Shown in pieces: positions 36,439-45,713 of a stretch of 64,000 bases of DNA. Source of the stretch: Chthonobacter albigriseus (GTDB lineage: Bacteria > Pseudomonadota > Alphaproteobacteria > Rhizobiales > Pleomorphomonadaceae); NCBI RefSeq assembly GCF_013839445.1, contig NZ_JACDIT010000005.1:124001-188000 (forward strand), written 5' to 3'. The position numbers and the translations under genes are program-made. Positions within the stretch are counted from its first letter, which is position 1; each line of letters opens with the position of its first letter. Under the pieces are notes generated by a model, which had not been told where the DNA came from, searched no databases, and saw only the letters and a program-made list of their open reading frames with translations.

Positions 36439-37216
36439 CGCCGTGGATCCCGAGCTGGGCGAGCACGTCCTGGCGCAGCCGGACGAGGTCCGCGTCGTCG
36501 CGGCGGCGCGGGTGCGGCTTGTCCACCGTGATCTCCGCCACGATCCGCGCTGGCCGGTCGGACAACACGATGACCCGGTCGGCCAGCAGCAGCGCCTCCT
36601 CCACGTCGTGCGTGACGAGGAGGGCGGTGAACCCGGCCCGTTTCCAGAGCGCCAGCAGCTCGTTCTGCATGGTGAGGCGGGTCAGGCTGTCCAGCTTGCC
36701 GAACGGCTCGTCCAGAAGCAGCAGCGCGGGGTCGTTGACCAGTGCCCGGGCGATCGCCACCCGCTGCGCCATGCCGCCGGACAGCTGGTGCGGGTAGGCG
36801 TTGGCGAACTTCTCCAGCTTCACCAGCGCCAGCGCCTGGTCGACGCGGTGCTTCTCGCGCGGAAGCAGCCCGCGCGCTTCCAGGCCGGTCGCTACGTTCT
36901 TCCAGACCGTGCGCCAGGGAAACAGCGTCGGATCCTGGAACACCAGGATGCGCGACGGGTCCGGCTTGCCGATGGGCGTCCCGTTCTCGGTGACGCGTCC
37001 GGTGCGCGGCGATTCCAACCCAGCCGCCAGGCGGAGCAGCGTGGACTTGCCGCAGCCCGACGGTCCGAGCAGCGCGACGAACTCGCCCGGCGCGACGGTG
37101 AGGTCGATGCCCTGCAGAACTTCCAGCGTCCGTCCGTCGATCTCGTAGGCGTGGCTGACGGCCTCGGCCTTCAGCTCGATCGCGGCCGGCGGCGTGGTCT
37201 TGGCGAGCGCCGACAT
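36431..37216 (-). CDS. Sulfonate/taurine-type ABC transporter ATPase
   Basis: 261 residues. Walker A GPSGCGKST, Q-loop FQDPTLFPW, signature LSGGMAQRVAIARA, Walker B LLLLDEPFGKLD and switch VTHDVEEAL are complete. It starts where the permease gene stops (one-base overlap) and energises the importer formed with the permease at 37216-38214 and the binding protein at 38229-39254. The family covers nitrate, taurine and sulfonate importers; the gene neighbourhood favours an organosulfur substrate. Confidence 0.9.
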   Translation of the reverse strand: MSALAKTTPPAAIELKAEAVSHAYEIDGRTLEVLQGIDLTVAPGEFVALLGPSGCGKSTLLRLAAGLESPRTGRVTENGTPIGKPDPSRILVFQDPTLFPWRTVWKNVATGLEARGLLPREKHRVDQALALVKLEKFANAYPHQLSGGMAQRVAIARALVNDPALLLLDEPFGKLDSLTRLTMQNELLALWKRAGFTALLVTHDVEEALLLADRVIVLSDRPARIVAEITVDKPHPRRRDDADLVRLRQDVLAQLGIHGDV

Positions 37217-38214
37217 CACAGGATCCCCTTCTGCCAGGCGAGCAGCCGGTCGCGTCCGACGAACAGCAGCTTGACGAGCCCGGCGCAGATGAGCGCCATG
37301 ATGATCAGCGTGGCGTAGACGTTGGCATAGCCCGAATAGGCCGTCTGGAACTGGATGTACCAGCCCAGCCCATACTTGGCGCCCAGCATCTCCGCCACCA
37401 CCAGCACCGCGAACGAGTAGTAGAGGCCCATGAAGAGCCCGACGAAGACATGCGGCAGCGAGGCCGGCACCGCCACCTTCAGCACCAGGAAACGGCTGTC
37501 GGCGCCGAGCGTCCGCGCGACGTCGTAGTAGGAGCGGTTCACCGCCGCGACGCCGGAGGCGGTGAGGATCGCCACCGGGATGCCCGCCGACAGCGCCACG
37601 ATGAAGATCGAGGCGTGGAAGGTGGTCGGGAAGAAGTAGAAGGTGACCGGGATCCAAGCCGTCGCCGGCACCGGCCCGATCAGCTTCAGGATCGGCATGC
37701 CCCAGTAGCTGAACCCCTTCGACCAGCCGAGCGCCACGCCCACCACGAATCCGACCGCGATGCCGGAGAAGAAGCCGAGGCCCCAGAGCCGCAGCGAATA
37801 GCCAATGCAGATGAGGAGCCGCTCCCACTCCGCCACGTAGACCGCGAGCAGCCCGTGCGGCGGCGAGAAGAACGGCTTGGGCAGCCAGCCGAACTTGGCG
37901 GTCGTCAGCTCCCACAGGAAGAACCACACGCCGACCGCGATGAACCACGGCCCGTAGTGCACGATCGTCCGCCCCGCAGCGCCGAGCCGCGGCACGGCGA
38001 GCGCCAGCACCACGAGTGCCGCCGCGCCGGCGCCGGTCAGGATCGCGAACAGCCCGGCGCTGCCCCAGGGTACGACGTCGGGCAACGCGACCGTCACCAC
38101 CGCGGTGGCGGCCCAACTCGCCGCGGCGATCAGGCCCGGCAGCCACAGCTGGCCGGACCAGCCGGCGTTCGCGGCAAAGCCGCCGGCCTCGATGGATTGG
38201 GTCGCGTTGCTCAT
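37216..38214 (-). CDS. Sulfonate/taurine-type ABC transporter permease, enlarged N-terminus
   Basis: 332 residues, about 60 longer than typical SsuC/TauC. The extra N-terminal part has two added hydrophobic segments (about 25-45 and 55-75) before the usual six helices. The permease core has LWELTTAKFGWLPKP and YDVARTLGADSRFLVLKVAV (coupling motif). It is 14 bases behind the binding-protein gene and overlaps the ATPase gene by one base. Two extra helices are unusual for this family. Confidence 0.87.
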   Translation of the reverse strand: MSNATQSIEAGGFAANAGWSGQLWLPGLIAAASWAATAVVTVALPDVVPWGSAGLFAILTGAGAAALVVLALAVPRLGAAGRTIVHYGPWFIAVGVWFFLWELTTAKFGWLPKPFFSPPHGLLAVYVAEWERLLICIGYSLRLWGLGFFSGIAVGFVVGVALGWSKGFSYWGMPILKLIGPVPATAWIPVTFYFFPTTFHASIFIVALSAGIPVAILTASGVAAVNRSYYDVARTLGADSRFLVLKVAVPASLPHVFVGLFMGLYYSFAVLVVAEMLGAKYGLGWYIQFQTAYSGYANVYATLIIMALICAGLVKLLFVGRDRLLAWQKGIL

Positions 38215-38228
38215 TCGGGAAGCGGTCC

Positions 38229-39254
38229 TCAGGCCAGGAAGTCGACGACGATGCGCTCGGCGAATTCCTTCGGATCGGTGCCGGGGTCGAGCACCTTCAC
38301 CAGCTTCAGGTCCTCCGACGTGCGCTGGATCTGGTCGATCAGCGGCCGGCCGATCGGGTGGTTGTGCGCCACCAGGTTGCCGATCACGTGGTTGAGGTCG
38401 TCCAGCGAGAGCCCCGCGGGCTTCAGCGCGTCCAGGTACCAGGCCGCTACCTCATCCGGGTGCGCCTCGGTGTAGTCGTGAACTTCGATGTTGGCCTCGG
38501 CCAGCCGGCGGATCGCGTCCTTGTTCTCGTTGAGGAACGGCCCGTTGACGCCGAGAACGCAGCAGGTGTGCCCGTCGTAGACGCCGGTCTGCGTGTCGGC
38601 GATCAGCTTGAAGCCGTGCTGCTTCTCGATCGAGTAGGCCCAGGGATCGAGATGGGCGGCGAGATCCGCCTCGCCGCGGGCGACCGTCTCGCCGACGAGT
38701 TCGAACGGCACCGCCTTCCAGGTCACGTCGGCCTCCGGGTCGATGCCCGCCTTGGCCAGTGTCACCTGGAACGCCACCTGTGGTGGCGCGCCGATACCGT
38801 AGGTCGCGATCGTCTTGCCCTTGACGCCCTGGATGTCCGTCACCCCCGACGCCTCGGAGGCCAGCAGCCGCTGGCAACCGCCGTGCGAGCCGACGAAGAG
38901 CTTGACGTCGAAGCCCTGTTCCAGCGGCTTCAGCCAGTCGCCGATCAGGCCCGCGCCGACGTCCGACTTGCCGGTGGCGAGCGCCTGGATCAGCGTCTGG
39001 CCGCTGGCGCCCTGGTAGAACAGCTCGATGTCCAGGTTGTGCTTCTGGTAGAAGCCCTTGGCGACGCCGAAGCCGAGCGGGGCGTGGCAGGCCGCCACCT
39101 CCGTCCAGGCCAGCCGCACCTTCGGCGCATTGCCGGCGATGGCATAGCTGGTCGGTCGCGTGATCAGGCCGACGCTCGCGGCGGCAAGGCCCGCCACCCC
39201 GGCGGTCTTCAGAACGCTGCGGCGGGACAGGCCGCCGGTCGGTGTCTCGGTCAT
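38229..39254 (-). CDS. ABC transporter substrate-binding protein, Tat-exported
   Basis: 341 residues. The N-terminus has a twin-arginine signal (LSRRSVLKTAGVAGLAAAS). The mature NMT1/SsuA-like domain shows VRLAWTEVAACHAPLGFGVA and GASGQTLIQALATGKSDVG. A DGHTCCVLGVNG segment with two adjacent cysteines is notable. It is the third gene of the unit that begins with the 2-oxoglutarate oxygenase. Tat export suggests a folded or cofactor-bearing protein, but the family normally needs no cofactor. Confidence 0.86.
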   Translation of the reverse strand: MTETPTGGLSRRSVLKTAGVAGLAAASVGLITRPTSYAIAGNAPKVRLAWTEVAACHAPLGFGVAKGFYQKHNLDIELFYQGASGQTLIQALATGKSDVGAGLIGDWLKPLEQGFDVKLFVGSHGGCQRLLASEASGVTDIQGVKGKTIATYGIGAPPQVAFQVTLAKAGIDPEADVTWKAVPFELVGETVARGEADLAAHLDPWAYSIEKQHGFKLIADTQTGVYDGHTCCVLGVNGPFLNENKDAIRRLAEANIEVHDYTEAHPDEVAAWYLDALKPAGLSLDDLNHVIGNLVAHNHPIGRPLIDQIQRTSEDLKLVKVLDPGTDPKEFAERIVVDFLA

Positions 39255-39298
39255 GGAATGCTCCCCTTGATGCGATGGTGGTGGTTGGCGTGTGCGGT

Positions 39299-40609
39299 TC
39301 AGGCCTGGTCGAGCGCCTGGGCGAGGTCGGCGACGATGTCGTCGGGATGCTCGATGCCGATCGACAGGCGCACGTAGCCGGGGGTCACACCCGTCGCCAC
39401 CTGTTCCTCGGCGGACAGCTGCGAATGCGTCGTCGAGGCCGGGTGGATGGCCAGCGACCGCGCGTCGCCGATGTTCGCCACGTGGTAGAACAGCTTCAGC
39501 GCGTCGATGAAGCGGCGGCCCGCCTCCCGCCCGCCGACGATCTCGAAGCCGAGCAGTGCGCCGTATCCGCCCTTGAACAGCGCGTCCGCCCGGCGCTTCA
39601 GCTCGCCGGTCTGCAGGCTCGGGTGGATGACCGAGGTGACCTTCGGATGCGTCTTGAGGAAGTTGGCGACTTCGATGGCGTTGGCGTTGTGCTGGCGGAT
39701 CCTGAGCGGCAGCGTTTCCAATCCCTGGATCAGCTGGAACGCGTTGAACGGCGAGATCGCCGCGCCGATGTCGCGCAACAGGCGGACGCGGGCGCGCAGC
39801 ACGTAGGCGATCGGCCCGAGCGGCTTGGCCGCCTCCGTCCAGATCGCGCCGTGGTAGGTCGGATCCGGCTCGTTCAAGAGCGGGAAGCGCGCCTTGTGCT
39901 CGTCCCACGGGAAGTTGCCGCCGTCGACGATCACCCCGCCGATCGAGGTGCCGTGGCCGCCGATGTACTTGGTGGTGGAATGCACCACCACCGCAGCGCC
40001 GTGGTCGAACGGCCGCGCGGTGATCGGCGCCGCGGTGTTGTCGACGATCAGCGGCACGCCGAGTTCGCGGCCGATCCGGGCGACCTCGGCCACGGGGAAC
40101 ACGTTCAGCTTCGGGTTCGGCAGGGTCTCGGCATAGTAGGCCTTGGTGCGGGCGTCGGTGGCGCGGCGGAAGTTCTCCGGATCGGAGGGGTCGACGAAGC
40201 GCGCCTCGATGCCGAACTGCTTCAGCGTGGCGGAGAACAGCGTCCAGGTGCCGCCGTAGAGGTCGGTGGAGGAGACGAAGTTGTCGCCGGCCTCGGCCAC
40301 GTTCAGGATCGCAAAGGCCGACGCCGCCTGGCCCGATGCCAACGCGAGTGCCGCCGCACCGCCCTCCAGCGCCGCGATCCGCTGCTCCAGCGCGTCGACG
40401 GTCGGATTGGTCACGCGGGTGTAGATGTTGCCCGGTTCCTCCAGGGCGAACAGCCGCGAGGCGTGGTCGGTATCCTGGAACTGGAACGACGTCGTCTGGT
40501 AGATCGGCACCGCGACGGCGCCCGTCGTCGGGTCGGCGCGATAGCTCCCTCCGTGCAGCGCAAGGGTTTCCGGGCGGGGGGCGAGCGGCGTGGTCGGATC
40601 GTAGGCCAT
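39299..40609 (-). CDS. metY: O-acetylhomoserine sulfhydrylase (MetY type)
   Basis: PLP enzyme that joins O-acetylhomoserine and sulfide to give homocysteine. 436 residues, the usual MetY length, longer than cystathionine gamma-synthase at about 390. The PLP-binding region reads VHSTTKYIGGHGTSIGG, with the lysine in TTKY; the N-terminus has LALHGGSYRADPTTGAVA and YTRVTNPTVDALEQ. It sits second in the unit headed by the oxygenase gene, 28 bases behind it. This is the step by which sulfide freed from organosulfur compounds enters methionine. Confidence 0.92.
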   Translation of the reverse strand: MAYDPTTPLAPRPETLALHGGSYRADPTTGAVAVPIYQTTSFQFQDTDHASRLFALEEPGNIYTRVTNPTVDALEQRIAALEGGAAALALASGQAASAFAILNVAEAGDNFVSSTDLYGGTWTLFSATLKQFGIEARFVDPSDPENFRRATDARTKAYYAETLPNPKLNVFPVAEVARIGRELGVPLIVDNTAAPITARPFDHGAAVVVHSTTKYIGGHGTSIGGVIVDGGNFPWDEHKARFPLLNEPDPTYHGAIWTEAAKPLGPIAYVLRARVRLLRDIGAAISPFNAFQLIQGLETLPLRIRQHNANAIEVANFLKTHPKVTSVIHPSLQTGELKRRADALFKGGYGALLGFEIVGGREAGRRFIDALKLFYHVANIGDARSLAIHPASTTHSQLSAEEQVATGVTPGYVRLSIGIEHPDDIVADLAQALDQA

Positions 40610-40637
40610 CGGTTCGGCTTTCTCTGGAAGACGAGGA

Positions 40638-41678
40638 TCAGTAGGCGTTGGCGACGAGCTTGGCGGTGCGCTGCTCGGGATCGAGGAGGTCGGCGTGGTG
40701 GGCCTGCGCCACGTCGGGGTGCGACCGCAGCCGGCTCTTCAGGAAGTTTCGTCCCACTTCGCGGAACAGCGGGTTCTGCGGGTCTGCGGTCAGCCCGCGC
40801 ACCTCGGCGGCCAGCTCCGGCGGAAGGTCCAGCACCGGCACGGACGCAGCCAGCGACGCGCCCAGGAAGAAGGCGATCGACAGCCGGTCGGTCGAGCCGG
40901 GTGGTGTCACCACCCGGTGCACGTTGGCGCGCAGGTAGCCGTTGGAGGCGAGCTCCAGGATCTCGCCGATGTTGACGACGAAGGTTCCCCGCACCGGCGG
41001 CGCGTCGATCCATCCGTCCTCGCCTTCAACCTGAAGCCCGGGCACCGTGTCCTGCAGCAGGATGGTGACGAAGCCGGAGTCCTTGTGCGCGCCGACGCCC
41101 TGGTCGCTCTCCGTGTGGTCGCGGCCGGGATAGTGGATGATCTTCAGAAGCTGGTTCGGCCCGCCCTCGTAGATCGGCTCGAACACGTCCTCCGGCTGGC
41201 CGAGCGCTGCGGCGAAGGCCTTCAGCACGCGGATGCCGACGTCGGTGACGTCGGCGAGCCACTTCTCCACCGCCGGCTTCAGGTCGGGCAGGGCGGAGGG
41301 ATACTGGTTCGGACCGGTCAGCCGCTTCCAGGCCGGATCGCCCGGCTTCACATTGAGCGGCGCCCTGTCCGTGCCGAAGTCGACCTGCTCGCGCCAGTCC
41401 TGCTTGCCGCGGGTAAACTCCGCTCCGGCACGGTTGTAGCCGCGGAAATGCGGCGACTTGACCATCTGGATCTCGAGCTTGTCGGCCTCTGGCAGTGCGA
41501 AGAACCGCTTGGAGAGCGCGATGATGCCGTCGATTTCCTCCTGCGGGATGCCGTGGCCGGCGAGGTAGAAGAAGCCGACGCTCCGGGCCACTCGGCGCAG
41601 CTCCAGGAGTGCGTCGTCGCGCTCCGGGTGGCCCGCTTCGAAGCGGCGGAGATCGAGGATGGGAAGGCTGCCCGGCAT
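40638..41678 (-). CDS. 2-oxoglutarate/Fe(II)-dependent oxygenase, isopenicillin-N-synthase family
   Basis: 346 residues with DIOX_N (residues about 5-120) and the double-stranded beta-helix core. The iron triad is visible as GAHKDSGFVTILLQD (HxD) and ANVHRVV (distal His), with the 2-oxoglutarate arginine in DRLSIAFF. ATG 41678 (MPGSLPILDL) is used; an upstream in-frame ATG adds 19 unlike residues. It is not TauD-like. As first gene of a unit with an ABC importer and MetY it may oxidise an imported sulfur compound; substrate unknown. Confidence 0.86.
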   Translation of the reverse strand: MPGSLPILDLRRFEAGHPERDDALLELRRVARSVGFFYLAGHGIPQEEIDGIIALSKRFFALPEADKLEIQMVKSPHFRGYNRAGAEFTRGKQDWREQVDFGTDRAPLNVKPGDPAWKRLTGPNQYPSALPDLKPAVEKWLADVTDVGIRVLKAFAAALGQPEDVFEPIYEGGPNQLLKIIHYPGRDHTESDQGVGAHKDSGFVTILLQDTVPGLQVEGEDGWIDAPPVRGTFVVNIGEILELASNGYLRANVHRVVTPPGSTDRLSIAFFLGASLAASVPVLDLPPELAAEVRGLTADPQNPLFREVGRNFLKSRLRSHPDVAQAHHADLLDPEQRTAKLVANAY

Positions 41679-41920
41679 GGTGAACCCCGTCGCGGTATGT
41701 GGCCGACATGATGGGCGCAGTGTGGAGCGGGGCACCTCCCAACACGAGATAATCTATCTTTTTTATCGGCTATTCCGGACAAAAAACGCTCTACGGCAAC
41801 AGCCGGGGCGGGATTGGCTTGGCGTCGGGGCAAGCCGAAGCCGAAATGAAAAATGCCCCGCCGGGAGGGGCGGGGCAGGAGGGGACGAACGAGTCCCAGG
41901 GGAGACCGAAGGGCACGCCG
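41679..41920. promoter_or_regulatory. Promoter region of the oxygenase-metY-ABC unit
   Basis: A gap of 242 bases. The 41745-41800 part is AT-rich; on the minus strand it carries CCGTAGAGCG (41796-41787), also found before the ssuD and flavin reductase genes, followed by TTTTTT. No ORF is credible. Confidence 0.45.
41849..41877 (-). terminator. Terminator after the ssuACB genes
   Basis: On the minus strand, 9-bp stem TGCCCCGCC/GGCGGGGCA (41877-41869 with 41862-41854), loop CCTCCC, then TTTTT. It lies 43 bases after the ssuB stop codon. Confidence 0.88.
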
Positions 41921-42751
41921 TCAGCGGCCCGCGAAGAGCCGATCCAGCACCTGACCTTCGATGGCGCCGAACTCGGCGGAACCGCGCACCCGCGGGCGGG
42001 CGAGCGGCACCGCCACGTCGAGCGCAACGCGCCCACCGTCGATGAGGACGATGCGGTCGGCGAGCGCGACCGCTTCGGAAACGTCGTGGGTGACCAGCAC
42101 CGCCGTGAACCCCTGGTGCTTCCAGACCCGTTCCAGGAAGCCCTGCATCTCGATCCGGGTCAGCGCGTCGAGCGCTCCGAGCGGCTCGTCCAGCGCCAGG
42201 AGCTTCGGGTGGCTGACAAGGGCCCGGGCGAGCGCCACGCGCTGGCGCTGGCCGCCCGAGAGCACGGAAGGCCACTCGCCCCCGCGGTCGGCGAGGCCCA
42301 CCTCCTTCAAGGCTTCCTGCGCCAGCGGACGGCGGCGGTCGGCGGGAACCGTCCGACTGGCGCCGAGCGCCACGTTGTCGAGCACACGCTGCCATGGCAG
42401 CAGGCGCGGCTCCTGGAAGATGAACCGCGCTACGTCCCCGCCCGCGCGCGGTGCCGGTTGGCCGCCGATCCGGATTTCGCCGCCTTCGGGCTTCTCCAGG
42501 CCGAGCAGCAGCCGCAGCAGGGTCGACTTCCCGCAGCCCGACCGGCCCACGATGGCAACGAACTCGCCGGCACGGAAGCTGAGGTCGATGCCGGAGAGCA
42601 CCGTCTTGTCGCCGTAGCGCTTGGTCAGACCGGTGATCGACACGGCGGTACCGCCGGTGGCGACCGAGGGTTCTGCGACGGTGCGGGCCGCCGCACCGGT
42701 TCGGTCGCGCTGGAGCGGGGCTAGGCTGGTCGCGGTCAGGGCTTCAAGCAT
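41921..42751 (-). CDS. ssuB: Sulfonate ABC transporter ATPase
   Basis: 276 residues. After an N-terminal extension of about 35 residues, the ATPase has Walker [11 protein letters not shown]-loop [11 protein letters not shown], signature [14 protein letters not shown], Walker [13 protein letters not shown] and VTHDVSEAV. The [11 protein letters not shown] segment is typical of SsuB. ATG 42751 is chosen by the preceding gap. It is third in the ssuA-ssuC-ssuB order, 25 bases after ssuC. Confidence 0.92.
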   Translation of the reverse strand: MLEALTATSLAPLQRDRTGAAARTVAEPSVATGGTAVSITGLTKRYGDKTVLSGIDLSFRAGEFVAIVGRSGCGKSTLLRLLLGLEKPEGGEIRIGGQPAPRAGGDVARFIFQEPRLLPWQRVLDNVALGASRTVPADRRRPLAQEALKEVGLADRGGEWPSVLSGGQRQRVALARALVSHPKLLALDEPLGALDALTRIEMQGFLERVWKHQGFTAVLVTHDVSEAVALADRIVLIDGGRVALDVAVPLARPRVRGSAEFGAIEGQVLDRLFAGR

Positions 42752-42776
42752 GGCGTCACCTGTAGCGGGAGGGGGG

Positions 42777-43565
42777 TCAACGGTAGGCCGGGTTCCAGGA
42801 CAGGGTGGCACGCTCCAGGAAGCGCGCGATGGAGTCGGCGAGCTTGCCGAGCAGGGCGTAGATCAGGATCGCCAGCACCACGATCTGCAGCTGCATGAAC
42901 TCGCGGGCCTGCATGGCGAGGTAGCCGAGCCCGCTCGACGCGGAGATCGTCTCCGCCACGATCAGGGTCAGCCACATGATGCCGAGCGAATAGCGCACGC
43001 CCACCAGCACCGAAGGCAGGGCGCCTGGCAGCACCACGCGCCAGAACATCTCCGCCCGCGTGAAGCCGTAGACGTCGGCCATCTCGAGCAGTTGGCGGTC
43101 CACCGAGCGGATCCCGTGCAGCGTGTTGATGTAGACGGGGAAGAACACGCCGAGCGCCACCAGGAACAGCTTAGCCTCCTCGCCGATCCCGAACCACACG
43201 ATCACCAGCGGGATCAGCGCCAGGTGCGGCACGTTGCGCACCATCTGCAGGGTCGTGTCGGTGTAGGTCTCCGAGGTGCGCGACAGGCCATTGGCAAGGC
43301 CGAGCCCGAACCCGATCAGGCCGCCGATGGCAAAGCCCGCGAGCGCCCGCCACAGGCTCACCCAGATGTGGTGGACGAGCTCGCCGTTGCCGGCGAGTTC
43401 GAAGAAGGCGAGCGCCACGTCCGAGGGTGCCGGCAGGACGTTGCGGGCGACCAGTCCGGTTGCGACCGCCACCTGCCAGAACGCGATCAGGCCGACGGGC
43501 AGCAGGTAGGGAATGATCGTCTGGGAAAAGCGGGTGGGCACGGTCGGCCTCCTCCGTTCGTTCAA
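42777..43565 (-). CDS. ssuC: Sulfonate ABC transporter permease
   Basis: 262 residues, six helices. [42 protein letters not shown] (coupling motif) and WNPAYR at the C-terminus match SsuC. It lies between ssuA and ssuB on the minus strand. With them it would import linear alkanesulfonates. Confidence 0.92.
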   Translation of the reverse strand: MNERRRPTVPTRFSQTIIPYLLPVGLIAFWQVAVATGLVARNVLPAPSDVALAFFELAGNGELVHHIWVSLWRALAGFAIGGLIGFGLGLANGLSRTSETYTDTTLQMVRNVPHLALIPLVIVWFGIGEEAKLFLVALGVFFPVYINTLHGIRSVDRQLLEMADVYGFTRAEMFWRVVLPGALPSVLVGVRYSLGIMWLTLIVAETISASSGLGYLAMQAREFMQLQIVVLAILIYALLGKLADSIARFLERATLSWNPAYR

Positions 43566-43617
43566 CAGGAAACGGGCGAACCCTCTCAGGATCTACCCGT
43601 TTTCAGCTGCGGGGATA

Positions 43618-44574
43618 TCAGGACTGCGGAGCCGTCCAGACGATGTCCTTCACCACGATCGGCTTGGGAATAAGGCCGAGCTTGGCGAAGCGGTCGGCGA
43701 CCGCCTGCTGGGAGGCGACGATGTCGTCGGTCACCGTTGTCACCGTGAACTCCGAGCGCTTGGCCGCGATCTGCTGGATGTCGAACGGCACCTTGGTCAC
43801 CTTGGCCAGTGCCTGTGCCACCTGGTCGTGGTTGGCGGTGGCCCATTCGCCGGCCTTGGTAACGGCACCCAGCGCGGCCTTGACCACGTCGGGATGATCC
43901 GCGGCGAAGGTCTTGTTAGCCAGGAAGAAGCCGTTGGTGGTGCCGAGGATCTCCTTGCCGTCGGCGATCAGGCGGGCGCCCTGGTTCTTCTCTATGTTGG
44001 CGTAGAACGGGTCCCAGATGCTCCAGGCGTCGATCGAGCCGGAGGAGAAAGCAGCGCCGGCATCGGCCGGCGACAGGTAGGCCGGCGTGATGTCGCCGTA
44101 GGTGAGGCCGACCTTCTCCAGCGCCGCGATGATCACGTTGTGCGCGCTCGATCCCTTGGTGAAGGCGACCGTCTTGCCCTTCAGGTCGGCTATGGTCTGG
44201 ATCGGGCTGTCCTTCGGCACCACGATGGCCGACGAGACGCCCTTCGACGGGATCGCGCCGACGTAGACCAGGTTGCCGCCGGCAGACTGCGAGAAGATCG
44301 GAGGCGAGTCGCCGGTGTAGCCGAAGTCGATCGACCCGGCGTTGAGCGCCTCCAGGAGCGGCGGACCGGCCTGGAACTCGACCCAGTTCACCGTAATGCC
44401 CTTTTCCTCCAGCGCCTTCTCGATCAGCTGCTGCTGGCGGGCGACCACCAGCACGCCGATCTTCTGGTAGCCGACGTTGAACACCGAGGGATCGTCGGCC
44501 GCATAGCCGGGTACGTGGGAGGCGGCGAAGGCGAGCGCGGCAAGCGCCGTCTTCAGGATCGTCTTGAGCGTCAT
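43618..44574 (-). CDS. ssuA: Sulfonate ABC transporter substrate-binding protein
   Basis: 318 residues. A signal peptide (MTLKTILKTALAALAFAASH...) is cleaved near GYA-ADD. The mature part has FNVGYQKIGVLVVARQQQLI, FQAGPPLLEALNAGSIDFGY and TGDSPPIFSQ, all SsuA hallmarks. A 9-bp interrupted hairpin lies 27 bases before the start codon. A minus-strand segment 74 bases before the start codon, with ATCGAT and TTGTAGAGAA, is shared in part with the ssuD promoter region. Confidence 0.93.
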   Translation of the reverse strand: MTLKTILKTALAALAFAASHVPGYAADDPSVFNVGYQKIGVLVVARQQQLIEKALEEKGITVNWVEFQAGPPLLEALNAGSIDFGYTGDSPPIFSQSAGGNLVYVGAIPSKGVSSAIVVPKDSPIQTIADLKGKTVAFTKGSSAHNVIIAALEKVGLTYGDITPAYLSPADAGAAFSSGSIDAWSIWDPFYANIEKNQGARLIADGKEILGTTNGFFLANKTFAADHPDVVKAALGAVTKAGEWATANHDQVAQALAKVTKVPFDIQQIAAKRSEFTVTTVTDDIVASQQAVADRFAKLGLIPKPIVVKDIVWTAPQS

Positions 44575-44601
44575 CGGATATCCTCTCGGCTTGTTTGTGA
44601 G

Positions 44602-44625
44602 ACCGCCCGGACAGGCCGGGGCGGT
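44602..44625 (-). promoter_or_regulatory. Hairpin in the ssuA leader
   Basis: On the minus strand the arms ACCGCCC and GGGCGGT, extended by CGG/CCG with a bulge, form a strong stem that ends 27 bases before the ssuA start codon. No T run follows. It may affect translation or mRNA stability. Confidence 0.35.
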
Positions 44626-44760
44626 GGTGCCGAGAACGATCCTTCCATTCTCTACAAAATCGATCGAGAAAACGGATTTCCTATTTGCGCCGGCTCAGGG
44701 AAATACCGGATGGCTTTTCAGGCATCCGGGAAAACGCGAGGGCGGGGATGGCGGGTGCCC

Positions 44761-45549
44761 TCAGTCCAGCGTCACCGGACAGGCTCGGTCGGCGGCCCGG
44801 TCGGAGAAGCTGAGGTAGTAGGCAGCGACATCGCGGTAGCCGGCTTCCACGAGCGCCAGCGCGGCGAGCGCAGCCCTGCCGCCGGCGTCACAGTGGGTCA
44901 CGACGGTGCGGTCCTTCGCGATCCCTGCTCCTGCGAACCGCTCGGACAGTTGCGCCTGATCCTTCAGGCGGCCGTCCGTTCCGAGGAGATCCAGGTGCGG
45001 CACCAGGTGCGCGCCCGGAAGATGACCGCCGCGGCTGTTGTTGCGAAGGTCCTCTCCAGAGAACTCCCGCTCGGTGCGGGCGTCGAGAATTGTCACCGAA
45101 CCGAGCCGGGCACCGAGTTCCGCCCGGTCGACGACCTGCACCCGTCCTGCCCCCGGGCGGGCGATCACCTGCGACGCGGACACCGGCCCGACCTCGCCGA
45201 GACAAACGCCCGCCAGCGCCGGCAGTCCTCCGTCGAGTACCCGGGCCTCCACCCCGAAGACCTGGAACAGGAACCAGATCCGCGCCGCCTCCGTCATCCG
45301 CCCGTCGTCGTAGACCACGGGCACAGCGACCGCCGGGTCGACACCTAGTTCCCGGACCGCTCTGGTCCAATGGTCGGCGTCGGCAAACCCGATCGTCGTG
45401 TCGCGAGCCGCCCGATCGAAATCCTCCACCGGCACGCGGACGGCACCGGATGGATGCTCAATCTGGAATTCGCGATCAGGCCTTGCGTCGAGCAGGGTGA
45501 TCCGGCCGAGGGTCATCAGATCGTTTGCACGGATCAGGGGACTGGTCAT
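44761..45549 (-). CDS. Tandem-rhodanese sulfurtransferase
   Basis: 262 residues in two rhodanese domains (about 1-115 and 130-262), as in thiosulfate or 3-mercaptopyruvate sulfurtransferases. The second domain has the active loop THCDAGGRAAL with Cys220; the first has VVYDDGRMTEA in the same place and no cysteine, as usual. The loop CDAGGRA differs from the CGSGVTA of mercaptopyruvate enzymes. ATG 45549 has GGAAAG 8 bases upstream; ATG 45555 is too close to it. Divergent from ssuE and near the ssu genes, it probably handles sulfane sulfur during sulfonate use. Confidence 0.87.
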   Translation of the reverse strand: MTSPLIRANDLMTLGRITLLDARPDREFQIEHPSGAVRVPVEDFDRAARDTTIGFADADHWTRAVRELGVDPAVAVPVVYDDGRMTEAARIWFLFQVFGVEARVLDGGLPALAGVCLGEVGPVSASQVIARPGAGRVQVVDRAELGARLGSVTILDARTEREFSGEDLRNNSRGGHLPGAHLVPHLDLLGTDGRLKDQAQLSERFAGAGIAKDRTVVTHCDAGGRAALAALALVEAGYRDVAAYYLSFSDRAADRACPVTLD

Positions 45550-45713
45550 GCGCATCGCTTTCCACGGCTACGTAGTCGCTATGGGCCCCGAAAAACGCGA
45601 CTACACCTCACACGGAACCCAATCGGTTTCGGGGAGCTTAATACACCACTATCTCTACCAGCATGGTCGTGTTATGCTGGAAGCAAGGTTCACGGCGACG
45701 AGGGAGGTTAGCG

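Noticed and set aside
41679-41920. A SAM-II or other methionine-related riboswitch before the unit with metY
   Set aside because: The leader has no recognisable SAM-II pseudoknot sequence; only AT-rich promoter-like DNA and the ten-base word are seen.
36431-44574. Naming the ABC system at 36431-39254 as nitrate or ssu transport
   Set aside because: The binding protein is of the broad NMT1/SsuA/TauA type; its neighbours suggest organosulfur, but no residue pattern fixes the ligand, so no gene symbol was given.
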